Part shown: positions 8,895-17,190 of the stretch, one piece after another
How the letters are laid out: each line of letters opens with the position of its first letter
Numbering within the stretch: the stretch's first letter is position 1
Program-made: the position numbers and the translations under genes
The notes under the pieces: model-generated
Told to the model about the DNA's origin: nothing
Seen by the model: the letters and a program-made list of their open reading frames with translations, nothing else
Database searches by the model: none
NCBI RefSeq assembly: GCF_020616555.1
Contig: NZ_CP085173.1
Location: 1,922,001-1,986,000 of the forward strand
Length of the DNA: 64,000 nt
Source: Streptomyces longhuiensis
GTDB taxonomy: Bacteria > Actinomycetota > Actinomycetes > Streptomycetales > Streptomycetaceae
Reading direction: 5' to 3'

Positions 8895-9227
8895 ATGTCT
8901 GAACTGACGCAGCCGACAGAAGAATTGATCAGTTCGACGTACGCGGAGGACGCGCCGCGCATCCCGGCCCCGGTCCGGAACTTCATCGAGAAGATCACGT
9001 TCGCCACTCCCGAAGAAATCCTCCCGACGTTGCGTGGCGCACTGGCCGAGGATTGGATGGCCATGCCGGTCTGGGCCCGCAATCTCGCCTTCCGACTGGC
9101 CTGCCTGCAGCGCCCGGACGATCCCGAACTGCTGCGAGAGGCAGCGGCCGATCTCCTCTCTTTCGGACCCGACTGGGATCGGTTCGCGGAAGATCTGAAG
9201 GCTCGGGCCACCCGCCTGGACAGCTGA
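8895..9227 (+). CDS. Hypothetical 110-aa acidic protein, possible orphan immunity protein
   Basis: The frame is continuous with the Rhs remnant, but composition and sense change at about 8811, and ATG 8895 is the natural start (MSELTQPTEELISSTYAEDA). The protein is small, soluble, helix-rich and acidic, with WARNLAFRLACLQRPDDPELL and a C-terminal LLSFGPDWDRFAEDL helix. It keeps its full frame although the gene before it has decayed. Immunity genes sit exactly here, just 3' of the toxin end, so an orphan immunity role is inferred from position only. No family is recognised and the ribosome site is weak. Confidence 0.65.
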   Translation: MSELTQPTEELISSTYAEDAPRIPAPVRNFIEKITFATPEEILPTLRGALAEDWMAMPVWARNLAFRLACLQRPDDPELLREAAADLLSFGPDWDRFAEDLKARATRLDS

Positions 9228-9388
9228 TTGCGACGATCGAGGGTTCGCGCGGGACTCGTTCGGCCACGCCCGCCCTTCGACTTCGTGACAGCGAGACTCC
9301 CTCGGCGCAGATCGCGGGGCCGTCACATCGGCCCGCTGCGCCGCCCCCTCCGCGGCGTATGCTTGCGCAGGTCAGGGGAGGAGGCACC

Positions 9389-9982
9389 ATGGGGCGGATG
9401 CCATCGGCTCAGCGGCGCAGGCAACTGGTCGAGGCTGCTATCCGGGTCATGGCCCGTGACGGCGTCGCGAAGACCACCACGCGGTCCGTCGTGGCGGAGG
9501 CGGGTGTCTCGCTGAGCGTCTTCCACTACTGCTTCGACTCCAAGCAGGAGTTGCTCGAAGCGGTGATGGACACCATCTCCGAGCACTCCGAGTCGGACGT
9601 CCTCACCACGCTCACCCCCAGGCCCACCCTGCGCGAGACCATCCGCGCCGGGCTCCAGGCGTACTGGGACCACGTGCTGGCCAATCCCGGCGAGCACATG
9701 CTGACGTACGAACTCACCCAGTACGCCCTGCGGGAACCCGGCTATGAGCATCTCGCCCGCCGCCAGTACGAGCGCTATCTCGCGGCCCACACCAAGGTGC
9801 TCCGTCAACTCCCCACGATCTTGGGCGTGGAGCTGACCGTGCCCGAGCCCGCGGCCGCCAGGTATCTGGCCGCGCTGACCGACGGGCTCACCCTCAACTT
9901 CCTCGTCCTCGGCGACGAGGAGAAGGCGGCCGACGTGCTGGACGTCGTCGCGGACCAGATCCTGACGTTGGTGCGGGAGTAG
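9389..9982 (+). CDS. TetR/AcrR family transcriptional regulator
   Basis: 197 residues from ATG 9389, chosen because AGGGGAGGAGG lies 5 bp upstream (an in-frame ATG at 9359 lacks such a site). The N-terminal helix-turn-helix is clear: RRRQLVEAAIRVMARDG, then KTTTRSVVAEAGVSLSVFHYCFDSKQELL. The rest is a helical ligand-binding domain of normal size (PTLRETIRAGLQAYWDHVLANPGEHM). It ends 1 bp before the convergent stop of the secreted amidohydrolase. The target is unknown; there is no divergent partner gene. Confidence 0.92.
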   Translation: MGRMPSAQRRRQLVEAAIRVMARDGVAKTTTRSVVAEAGVSLSVFHYCFDSKQELLEAVMDTISEHSESDVLTTLTPRPTLRETIRAGLQAYWDHVLANPGEHMLTYELTQYALREPGYEHLARRQYERYLAAHTKVLRQLPTILGVELTVPEPAAARYLAALTDGLTLNFLVLGDEEKAADVLDVVADQILTLVRE

Positions 9983-9983
9983 C

Positions 9984-12029
9984 TCAGCGGCCGTACACCG
10001 CTGCCTCGTTGATCGAGTAGCCGTACTTGGTGGCGCGTGTCACGCCGTGGATACGGACGTACCGTGCCTGCACGGGGCTGAACACCGCGTTGTCCAGGCC
10101 CCCGTCCCCGCTGTCCGTGGACCACACGGTCCGCCACGTGGTCCCGTCGTCCGAGACCTCGATCCGGTAGCCCCGCGCGTAGGCCTTCTCCCAGTCGAGG
10201 GAGACCTTTCCGACCGTACGGGAGCCGCCCAGATCGAGCTTCAGCCACTGGTCGTCCGACCAGCCGCTCGCCCACCTCGTGCCGGTGTCGCCGTCGACGG
10301 CCCGCCCTGCGGCGTAGCTGGTGAACGGGTTCCACTCCGTCGAGCTGGCGCTCGCGGGGGCGCCGGCGGCGAGGTCGGGCGCGGGCTTGTGGAGTTCGGT
10401 CGCCTTCCAGGTGCGGAGGTAGGACTCCGCGCCGCCGAGCAGGTCCTGCACCGTCTCCTTGCCGCCGCTGAGCCGCATCTGCTCGATCCAGTCCGGCACC
10501 ATGCCGACATGGGCCGCACCGTCGGTGTTGAAGTCCCAGGTGCGTTCGCCGGTCTGCTGTCGGTCGATGACAGAGCCGCCGTCGGCGCTGCGGAAGGGGT
10601 ACTTGACCGCGTTGGGGGCGTCGGGTCCGACCGGTCCGGGCCAGCCGCCGACGCCGTTCATGTCGGTGCCGTAGCCCAGTCCGACGCCGTACTTCTGGCG
10701 CAGCGCCCGGGTTCCCGCGGACTCCTTGGCGAAGCTGTCGGCGCTGGACATGTACGAGGCCTTGAAGCCGCCGAGGCGGTAGACGCGCTCCAGCCAGCCG
10801 TCGTCCATCCAGCTGTGGCTGGAGAGCACGCCAGGGTAGTCCGCCGACTCCAGCAGGTCCAGGGTGCGGCCGGCCGCCTTGACGCTCATGTGGTCGACCT
10901 CGACCATCATGTTGCGCTTCATCAGCCCCTTGACCGCGTACTCACCGAGGCGGGTCAGACCGCGGCTGTTGCACTTCGCGTCGCTGTCGTAGGTGGGCAC
11001 CTTGGTGCCTGCGGGGAGCAGCTTGGTCACCTCGGCCGGCGCGGCCGCATTGCCGGTGGGGTTGTCGTGCTGCGGACCGCTGCACTTCTCCGTGTTCCAG
11101 AAGGTGCCGGTGGAGAGGAACTGGCCGATGTCCACGGCCGTTCCGATGGTGCCGGAGTCCATCCGCACCCCGCACAGGGCGTTGTCGAACTTGTGGCACA
11201 GGAACATGCTGCGCACACCCAGCTTGTACAGCTCGTCCAGACCGCTGTCGATGTCGGCCTGGCTGCACTGCGGGACGTCGAGGATCTGCTTGCAGCCGAA
11301 GGGCTCCGAGGTCTCGACGCCGAGCACCACGGCGAGCTTGCCCTCCGCGACGACCTGGCGGGCCTGGGCGGAGTCGGTGACGATACGGAAGAAGCCCTTG
11401 CCCTTTCCGCCGTAGATCTTGTCGATGTAGTCCTGCATCTCGTACGACTTGCGGGCCTCGAGGCGGATGGCGTCCATCTCGTTGCAGCCGCGGTCCCTGA
11501 CGTAGATCGAGCACAACAGGCCGTTGGTGACCAGGTCGTTGACCAGGACCCGCTGGCCGCCACGCCAGGCGCGCTCCAGCCACGCGTAGTAATTCTGCTG
11601 GTGGCTCAGGGAGTTGTGGGCCGGCCAGTCCTTGAACGTCGGCCAGCCCACCGGGTCGTGGTGACCGTCCGCACCGCCGGTGACGTTCTCGAAGAGGGCG
11701 AGCGAGCCGTCGGGATAGTGCTCGGGGCAGTCCTTGAGGGCGTCGGCGATGCCCGCCTCGGAGAACGGCTTGCCGCAGATGATGCGGCCACCGAAGCCCT
11801 CGTTCGACATCAGGTGATTGTGCGCGTCGACGAAGCCGCGGACCCGGCCCTGGCTGTCGGTGCCGTGGAAGGGTTCGCCGGTGACGTTGATCTGCGAATC
11901 GGCGGCGGGCCGCGCCGTGGGCTCCCACCAGGGGGCGTCGGCACCGACGGCCGGAGGAGAGCCCACGCCGAGAGCCAGCAGGAGGGTGACGACAACGGCG
12001 AACAGGCCGCGTCTACGGAGGAGGGTCAT
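9984..12029 (-). CDS. Secreted amidohydrolase (dipeptidase-like) with C-terminal discoidin/F5-8C domain
   Basis: 681 residues. A Sec signal peptide (MTLLRRRGLF followed by a Leu/Val core, cut near VGA-DA) leads to a metallo-hydrolase domain with the metal motif FVDAHNHLMSNEGFGG, VVLGVETSEPF, MVEVDHMS and VLSSHSWMD, in line with the membrane dipeptidase/amidohydrolase barrel. The last 140 residues (from about 545) form an F5/8 type C (CBM32-like) domain: GAPASASSTEWNPFTSYAAG, DGDTGTRWASGWSDDQWLKLDLG, and YVRIHGV near the end. This suggests hydrolysis of a peptide or amide substrate outside the cell with binding to a surface glycan. Several extra cysteines (CGKPF, CKQILDVPQC, CHKFDNALC) fit disulfides. 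The substrate is unknown. Confidence 0.88.
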   Translation of the reverse strand: MTLLRRRGLFAVVVTLLLALGVGSPPAVGADAPWWEPTARPAADSQINVTGEPFHGTDSQGRVRGFVDAHNHLMSNEGFGGRIICGKPFSEAGIADALKDCPEHYPDGSLALFENVTGGADGHHDPVGWPTFKDWPAHNSLSHQQNYYAWLERAWRGGQRVLVNDLVTNGLLCSIYVRDRGCNEMDAIRLEARKSYEMQDYIDKIYGGKGKGFFRIVTDSAQARQVVAEGKLAVVLGVETSEPFGCKQILDVPQCSQADIDSGLDELYKLGVRSMFLCHKFDNALCGVRMDSGTIGTAVDIGQFLSTGTFWNTEKCSGPQHDNPTGNAAAPAEVTKLLPAGTKVPTYDSDAKCNSRGLTRLGEYAVKGLMKRNMMVEVDHMSVKAAGRTLDLLESADYPGVLSSHSWMDDGWLERVYRLGGFKASYMSSADSFAKESAGTRALRQKYGVGLGYGTDMNGVGGWPGPVGPDAPNAVKYPFRSADGGSVIDRQQTGERTWDFNTDGAAHVGMVPDWIEQMRLSGGKETVQDLLGGAESYLRTWKATELHKPAPDLAAGAPASASSTEWNPFTSYAAGRAVDGDTGTRWASGWSDDQWLKLDLGGSRTVGKVSLDWEKAYARGYRIEVSDDGTTWRTVWSTDSGDGGLDNAVFSPVQARYVRIHGVTRATKYGYSINEAAVYGR

Positions 12030-12314
12030 CCGGGGCTACCTTCGCTGTCCGGGATGGCGCGCTAACTTACTCGCGCGTAGGTCCCGTCGAGGATGGCGCG
12101 CACCTGACAACGAGTCAATAGTCCGGGACGGATGACCTATTTGATGTGTCGTCACAGCTCCCTTGGCCGAAAAAGGCCTTCTCAGACGGCCTTCACAACG
12201 GGAGCTCCAGCCCGGCAATGGCTCCCGTACATGCGAGAGCGAGCGGGACGCGGAATCGCCACAAAGCAAGGAGAATCGACGGCCACCCCCAGGACGATCT
12301 TGATCAGCCCTGGC

Positions 12315-12737
12315 TCACCCCAAGAAGCTCAACCGCACCTGGCGCTGAGCGTTGTCCTTGTTCGTGTCCACCAGGCAAACCGACTGCCACGTGCCCATTT
12401 CCAGGGCGCCGGCGATCACCGGGAGGGTGGCGTGGGGCGGGACCAGGGCCGGGAGGACGTGGTCGCGGCCGTGGCCCGGGGAGCCGTGGCGGTGCTGCCA
12501 GCGGTCGTCCGCGGGGAGCAGGGAGTGGAGGGCGGTGAGGAGGTCGTCGTCGCTTCCCGCGCCCGTCTCGATGACGGCCACGCCGGCCGTCGCGTGGGGC
12601 ACGAAGATGTTGAGCAGACCGTCACGGCCCGCGGCGACCTCGCTCAGGAAGGTCTCGCAGTCGTGGGTCAGGTCGACGACCCGCTCCGCGGAGCCGGTGG
12701 ATACGTTCAGGATGCGCGTGGTGAAGGCGTCGGACAT
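12315..12737 (-). CDS. YjbQ family protein (UPF0047; secondary thiamine-phosphate synthase-like)
   Basis: 140 residues from ATG 12737, which has GAGGATGG upstream; an in-frame ATG at 12755 would add six residues. The family is recognisable from LLNIFVPHATAGVAVIETG, the HRHGSPGHGRDHVLPAL block and the C-terminal GTWQSVCLVDTN. These conserved His and Glu residues form the presumed metal site of the YjbQ trimer. Some members have weak thiamine-phosphate synthase activity in vitro, but the true role is unsettled. It stands alone, 285 bp from the next gene downstream, and is divergent from the sulfonate leader peptide. In the gap 12030-12314 I see only a GGATGGCGCGC repeat (from 12051 and 12091) and a weak AAGGCC/GGCCTT hairpin near 12174-12194. 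Confidence 0.9.
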   Translation of the reverse strand: MSDAFTTRILNVSTGSAERVVDLTHDCETFLSEVAAGRDGLLNIFVPHATAGVAVIETGAGSDDDLLTALHSLLPADDRWQHRHGSPGHGRDHVLPALVPPHATLPVIAGALEMGTWQSVCLVDTNKDNAQRQVRLSFLG

Positions 12738-12858
12738 GCGTCCATCCTCACTCATCGGGCGCCGTCCGCGCCGGATCCGGGCCCGTCACCTGATACGGCA
12801 CGTCCATCCATCGAGACGGCATTGACCTTGCGTCGACGAGGTGGCTACTTTCTGCGGC

Positions 12859-12942
12859 ATGTTGCGTTCAGTTCTGCTCACCACGCGCGGTCACATCGAC
12901 CTGCTGCGGGTGGCCTCCGCCGCGTGTCGCCGCGGCTGCTGA
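12859..12942 (+). CDS. Cysteine-type leader peptide of the sulfonate operon
   Basis: A 27-codon reading frame, ATG 12859 to TGA 12940-12942. It carries the widespread actinobacterial leader signature LTTRGHIDLLRVA and ends CRRGC, with two Cys codons just before the stop. Peptides of this kind precede sulfate, sulfonate and cysteine genes in Streptomyces and relatives, where ribosome stalling at Cys codons is thought to sense cysteine supply. It lies 145 bp ahead of ssuC and is followed by two hairpins. It is too short for normal gene finders but the match is unmistakable. Confidence 0.9.
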   Translation: MLRSVLLTTRGHIDLLRVASAACRRGC

Positions 12943-12962
12943 CGCCCTTTCCCCGCATCTCC

Positions 12963-13018
12963 GGCTACGTCGCGTAGCCCCGTACGCCCTGCCTCACCCC
13001 GCGTGAACCCGCGCGGGG
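12963..13018 (+). promoter_or_regulatory. Two tandem hairpins after the leader peptide, probable attenuator
   Basis: Hairpin 1: GGCTACG (12963-12969), loop TCG, CGTAGCC (12973-12979). Hairpin 2: CCCCGCG (12997-13003), 8-nt loop, CGCGGGG (13012-13018). Both lie between the leader stop codon and ssuC. A ribosome paused at the leader Cys codons would affect folding of what follows. There is no U tract, which is usual for high-GC terminators. The regulatory role is inferred from layout. Confidence 0.55.
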
Positions 13019-13087
13019 GCGCTGACGCATACGCGTACCCCTTTCACCTTCACCTCTGCCCTCCCCTGCCCTCTGCGTGGAGCACCC

Positions 13088-14002
13088 ATGAGCATCAGCC
13101 ATGCCCCGCCGGATCCGGACGTCGTCGCCGAGCCGCCCGCCCCGGAAGCCGTCCCGACCGATTCCGGTACCGAAACCGATCCCGATTCCGTCGGCCGTCC
13201 CGAGCTCGTCCGTCTCGTCCCCTCCTCCACCCGACGCACTCGGGTCCCACGGTGGCTGCGCCGCACCTCCGGACCCGTCCTGCTGCTCATCCTGTGGCAA
13301 CTTCTCAGCAGCACAGGCGTGTTGACCCCCGATGTCCTCGCGTCGCCCGGCACCATCGCCCGGGTCGCCGGTGATCTCGTCTCCGACGGTTCGCTGCCGA
13401 ACGCCATGGGGGTCTCGCTCCAGCGTGTCGCGATCGGCCTGCTGTTCGGCGTCGTCGTCGGTACCGGACTCGCCCTCGTCTCAGGCCTGTTCCGGGTCGG
13501 CGAGGACCTCGTCGACGCCAGCGTGCAGATGCTGCGGACCGTGCCGTTCGTGGGGCTGATCCCGCTGTTCATCATCTGGTTCGGGATCGGCGAGGCGCCG
13601 AAGATCGCCATCATCACGCTGGGCGTCTCGTTCCCGCTGTATCTGAACGTGTACGCGGGAATCCGCGGCGTGGACGCGCAGTTGATCGAGGCCGGGGAGT
13701 CGCTCGGACTCTCCCGCTGGGGTCTCGTACGCCATGTGGTCCTGCCGGGCGCGCTGCCCGGCGCCATGACCGGGCTGCGGTACTCCCTCGGTATCTCCTG
13801 GCTGGCCCTCGTCTTCGCCGAGCAGATCAACGCGGACGCCGGTATCGGCTTCCTGATGGTGCAGGCCCGCGACTTCCTGCGGACCGACGTCATCGTCGTC
13901 TGCCTGATCGTCTACGCGTTCCTCGGCCTGCTCGCCGACTTCGTCGTCCGTACCCTCGAAAGGCTGCTGCTGCAATGGCGACCGACGTTCACCGGCCGGT
14001 GA
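13088..14002 (+). CDS. ssuC: Aliphatic sulfonate ABC transporter, permease SsuC
   Basis: 304 residues. A long Pro/Asp-rich cytoplasmic N-terminus (about 60 residues) precedes six membrane helices. The ABC permease EAA loop is seen near residues 195-215 (EAGESLGLSRWGLVRHVVLP), the contact point for the ATPase. The sequence belongs to the SsuC/TauC/nitrate permease branch (RTVPFVGLIPLFIIWFGIGE). First structural gene after the leader peptide and hairpins; GGAG ribosome site. It overlaps ssuB by 28 bp. With SsuB and the lipoprotein SsuA it would import alkanesulfonates. Confidence 0.93.
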   Translation: MSISHAPPDPDVVAEPPAPEAVPTDSGTETDPDSVGRPELVRLVPSSTRRTRVPRWLRRTSGPVLLLILWQLLSSTGVLTPDVLASPGTIARVAGDLVSDGSLPNAMGVSLQRVAIGLLFGVVVGTGLALVSGLFRVGEDLVDASVQMLRTVPFVGLIPLFIIWFGIGEAPKIAIITLGVSFPLYLNVYAGIRGVDAQLIEAGESLGLSRWGLVRHVVLPGALPGAMTGLRYSLGISWLALVFAEQINADAGIGFLMVQARDFLRTDVIVVCLIVYAFLGLLADFVVRTLERLLLQWRPTFTGR

Positions 14003-14766
14003 CCACCACCAAGTCCCCGTCGGCAGAGGCCCGTTCGGCCGTACGCGTCGAAGGGCTCACCCGCTCCTTCGACGGACGTGCCGTCATCGACCGCCTCGAT
14101 CTCGACGTGAAGCCGGGCGAGTTCGTGGCGCTGCTCGGCCGCAGCGGCTGCGGCAAGTCGACCCTGCTGCGCATCCTGGCCGGGCTCGACCGCGACATCG
14201 AGGGCACCGTGCTCGTGCCGCGCCGCAAGGCCGTGGCGTTCCAGGCGCCTCGCCTCATGCCGTGGAAGCGGGTGTGGCGCAATGTGCTGCTCGGGTTGCC
14301 GGGCAAACCCGAACGGGCCCTTGCCGAGCGGGCGTTGGAAGAGGTCGGCCTCGACCATCGTACGAACGCGTGGCCCAAGACCCTGTCCGGCGGCGAGGCC
14401 CAGCGCGCGTCGCTGGCCCGCGCTCTGGTGCGCGAGCCCGATCTGCTGCTGCTCGACGAGCCGTTCGGCGCGCTCGACGCGCTCACCCGCATCAAGGCGC
14501 AGCGCCTCGTCGACGAGCTGTGGCAGCGGCGCGGCTGCGCCGTCCTCCTGGTCACGCACGACGTCGAGGAGGCCGTCCTGCTCGCCGACCGTGTGCTCGT
14601 CATGGACGAAGGCGTCATCGCGTACGAGACCGAGATCGATCTGGAGCGTCCACGCGGGATATCCGACCCGCGCTTCGGCGAACTGCGCGCCGAGCTGCTC
14701 CACCGACTGGGGGTCGACGCGCCGGAGACTTCGGATACTCCCTCCCCCGCCACTGCCGCCGCCTGA
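13975..14766 (+). CDS. ssuB: Aliphatic sulfonate ABC transporter, ATP-binding protein SsuB
   Basis: 263 residues with all ATPase motifs: Walker A GRSGCGKST (about 59-67), Q-loop VAFQAPRLMPW, signature LSGGEAQR, Walker B LLLLDEPFGALD and the switch His in LVTHDVEEA. The short linker and the PRLMPWKRVWRNV segment are typical of SsuB/TauB. Start overlaps the end of ssuC, so translation is coupled. Cytoplasmic partner of SsuC. Confidence 0.95.
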   Translation: MATDVHRPVTTTKSPSAEARSAVRVEGLTRSFDGRAVIDRLDLDVKPGEFVALLGRSGCGKSTLLRILAGLDRDIEGTVLVPRRKAVAFQAPRLMPWKRVWRNVLLGLPGKPERALAERALEEVGLDHRTNAWPKTLSGGEAQRASLARALVREPDLLLLDEPFGALDALTRIKAQRLVDELWQRRGCAVLLVTHDVEEAVLLADRVLVMDEGVIAYETEIDLERPRGISDPRFGELRAELLHRLGVDAPETSDTPSPATAAA

Positions 14767-14883
14767 CGTTTCGTCAGGTATTCCAGTCCTCCACCCCCGA
14801 CACACACCACCCGTACCGGCGCACCGCCCTACGGCCATTCCGGCCTGCGCCGACAGACCGACACCGGCCATGACCAGCCGGCC

Positions 14884-15951
14884 ATGAACCCACGAAACGG
14901 ACTCCCCATGCGACGAAGCCTCGCCCCCTCGCTGCTGCTCCCCCTGGCCCTGCTGCTCGCCGCCTGCTCCGGCACCTCCGCCGCCGATACGTCCACCGGT
15001 GGTTCGGGCGGCGGCAGGACCGACGGCAAGGGGGCCCTCACGCTCAACGTCGGTGACCAGAAGGGTGGTTCGGAAGCCGTTCTGCGGGCTGCCGGAGAGC
15101 TCGACAACCTCGACTACAAGATCCACTGGTCGACGTTCACTTCCGGGCCACCGCTCCTGGAAGCCATCAACGCCAAGGCCGTCGACATCGGCGGCGTCGG
15201 CAACACCCCGCCCGTCTTCGCGGCCGGCGCCAACTCGAAGATCAGCATCGTGGCGGCCAGCCACGGGACCGCGAAGGGCGACACCATCCTCGTCCCGACC
15301 GACTCGAAGCTGAAGAAGCCCGCGGAGCTCAAGGGCAGGTCCATCGCCGTGGCGCAGGGCTCGTCCGCGCACTACCAGTTGGTCGCGTCCTTGAAGAAGG
15401 CCGGTCTCACCCTGAAGGACGTGCAGGTCAAGTACCTGCAGCCGGCCGACGCGCTCGCCGCGTTCACCGGCGGCAAGGTGGACGCCTGGGCCGTCTGGGA
15501 CCCGTACACCTCCCAGGTCCTGCGAGGGAAGCAGGGGCGGGTGCTCACCGATGGGGACGGGCTCACCAATGGGCTCGCGTTCCAGGTCGCGGCGCCCTCC
15601 TCGCTCAAGGACAGCAAGAAGGCCGCGGCGATCGGCGACTACCTCAAGCGGCTCAGGCGCGCCCAGGACTGGGTCTTCAAGCACCCCGAAGCATGGGCGA
15701 AGGTCTGGTCGAAGGACACCGGGCTGCCCTACGACGTCGCCCTGGACGCGGTGAAGCGCACCAACGGCACCCGGGTCACCGTCGCCGTCGACAAGCCCGC
15801 CATCGCCTCGGAGCAGCAGATCGCCGACACCTTCGCGACGCTGAAGCTGATCCCCCGGAAGGTCGACTTCGCGTCGTTCGTGGACACCCGGTTCAACGGT
15901 GGTCTGCCGGCGTCGACGACCGCACCCCGTACCTTCGGCAAGGAGTCCTGA
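14884..15951 (+). CDS. ssuA: Aliphatic sulfonate-binding lipoprotein SsuA
   Basis: Up to 355 residues from ATG 14884; the in-frame ATG 14908 (MRRSLAPSLLL) gives a more typical lipoprotein signal and may be the real start. The lipobox LLLAACSG shows attachment to the outer face of the membrane at Cys. The mature part is an NMT1/SsuA-type periplasmic-binding fold (VGDQKGGSEAVLRAAGELD, IHWSTFTSGPPLLEAINAKAVDIGGVG, AVAQGSSAHYQLVASLKKAG, VDAWAVWDPYTSQ). It captures organosulfonates for SsuBC. It ends 2 bp before ssuD. Confidence 0.94.
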   Translation: MNPRNGLPMRRSLAPSLLLPLALLLAACSGTSAADTSTGGSGGGRTDGKGALTLNVGDQKGGSEAVLRAAGELDNLDYKIHWSTFTSGPPLLEAINAKAVDIGGVGNTPPVFAAGANSKISIVAASHGTAKGDTILVPTDSKLKKPAELKGRSIAVAQGSSAHYQLVASLKKAGLTLKDVQVKYLQPADALAAFTGGKVDAWAVWDPYTSQVLRGKQGRVLTDGDGLTNGLAFQVAAPSSLKDSKKAAAIGDYLKRLRRAQDWVFKHPEAWAKVWSKDTGLPYDVALDAVKRTNGTRVTVAVDKPAIASEQQIADTFATLKLIPRKVDFASFVDTRFNGGLPASTTAPRTFGKES

Positions 15952-15953
15952 CG

Positions 15954-17135
15954 ATGAGCGTCCACCTTCACTGGTTTCTGCCGACCGGCGGCGACGGCCG
16001 CACGCTCGTGGACCGGCACGCCTACACCGACGGGGGTGTCAGGCGCTCGCGGATCGCTCCGGTCAGCGGCGTGCGCGCGCCCGACATCGACTATCTGACC
16101 CAAATAGCCAAGGCCGCCGAACAGTTGGGGTTCGAGGCGGTTCTGACACCGACGGGCACGTGGTGCGAGGACGCGTGGCTGACGACGGTGGCCCTCGCCC
16201 AGCACACGGAGCGGCTGAAGTTCCTGGTGGCGTTCCGGCCCGGAGTGATCTCGCCGGTGCTCGCCGCCCAGATGGCGGCGACGTATCAGCGGATCACGCG
16301 CGGGCGGCTGCTCCTGAACGTGGTGACGGGTGGCGACTCGACCGAGCAGCGGCGCTTCGGGGACCATCTGGACCACGACCGGCGCTACGCGCGGACCGAC
16401 GAGTTCCTGTCGGTCGTGCGGGGTGTGTGGAGCGGGCAGCCGTTCGACTTCGCCGGTGACCACTACCAGGTGGAGGGCGGTCTCACCGCGCTGCCGCCCG
16501 ACCCGCTGCCGGAGATCTTCTTCGGCGGTTCGTCGGCCGCGGCGGGCCCGGTCGCCGCGCGGCACACCGATGTCTATCTGACCTGGGGCGAGCCGCCCGA
16601 GCAGGTGAAGCAGAAGATCGACTGGATCCGGGGGCTCGCCGAGCAGGAGGGGCGCACGGTCCGCTTCGGGATCCGGCTGCACACCATCTCGCGCGACTCG
16701 TCGGCGGAGGCGTGGGCGACGGCGAACCGGCTGCTCGACGACCTGTCGCCGGAGACGGTGGCCGCCGCTCAGGAAGCTCTCGGCCGCAGCGAGTCGGTCG
16801 GACAGCAGCGGATGCTCGCGCTCCACGGGGGTTCGCGCGACGACCTGGAGATCTCCCCGAACCTCTGGGCGGGCGTCGGTCTGGTGCGAGGCGGCGCGGG
16901 CACGGCGCTCGTCGGCAGCCACGCCGACGTCGCGGACCGGATCGAGGAGTACCACTCGCTGGGCGTGGAGCACTTCGTCCTGTCGGGCTACCCCCATCTG
17001 GAGGAGGCGTACTGGTTCGGGGAGGGCGTGATCCCGGATCTGGCGGCGCGCGGTCTGCTGCCGCGGATACCGGCGTCGCCGCTCACCAGGCCGGCCGTCG
17101 GTGGCGCGCCGCTTCTGGTCGCCGGGGGCCGCTGA
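15954..17135 (+). CDS. ssuD: FMNH2-dependent alkanesulfonate monooxygenase SsuD
   Basis: 393 residues, slightly longer than E. coli SsuD. Luciferase-like (LLM) flavin monooxygenase: HWFLPTGGDGR at the start, EAVLTPTGTWCEDAW, FLVAFRPGVISPVLAAQMAAT, LLLNVVTGGD and FFGGSSAA match the SsuD subgroup. The enzyme cleaves the C-S bond of alkanesulfonates with FMNH2 and O2, giving aldehyde and sulfite. It needs a flavin reductase (SsuE), which is not in this window. Last gene of the four-gene operon, 2 bp after ssuA. Confidence 0.95.
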   Translation: MSVHLHWFLPTGGDGRTLVDRHAYTDGGVRRSRIAPVSGVRAPDIDYLTQIAKAAEQLGFEAVLTPTGTWCEDAWLTTVALAQHTERLKFLVAFRPGVISPVLAAQMAATYQRITRGRLLLNVVTGGDSTEQRRFGDHLDHDRRYARTDEFLSVVRGVWSGQPFDFAGDHYQVEGGLTALPPDPLPEIFFGGSSAAAGPVAARHTDVYLTWGEPPEQVKQKIDWIRGLAEQEGRTVRFGIRLHTISRDSSAEAWATANRLLDDLSPETVAAAQEALGRSESVGQQRMLALHGGSRDDLEISPNLWAGVGLVRGGAGTALVGSHADVADRIEEYHSLGVEHFVLSGYPHLEEAYWFGEGVIPDLAARGLLPRIPASPLTRPAVGGAPLLVAGGR

Positions 17136-17190
17136 ACCGTCGCGCGCCCACTGCGGGAAGATCCACGCCCCCGGCGCAGTTAGTAGAAGC

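Noticed and set aside
12174..12194. AAGGCC/GGCCTT hairpin
   Set aside because: Six-base stem, no nearby gene end on the right strand; too weak to call a terminator.
13912..15684. 590-codon minus-strand open frame over ssuB and ssuA
   Set aside because: Shadow of well-marked transporter genes; no protein-like sequence.
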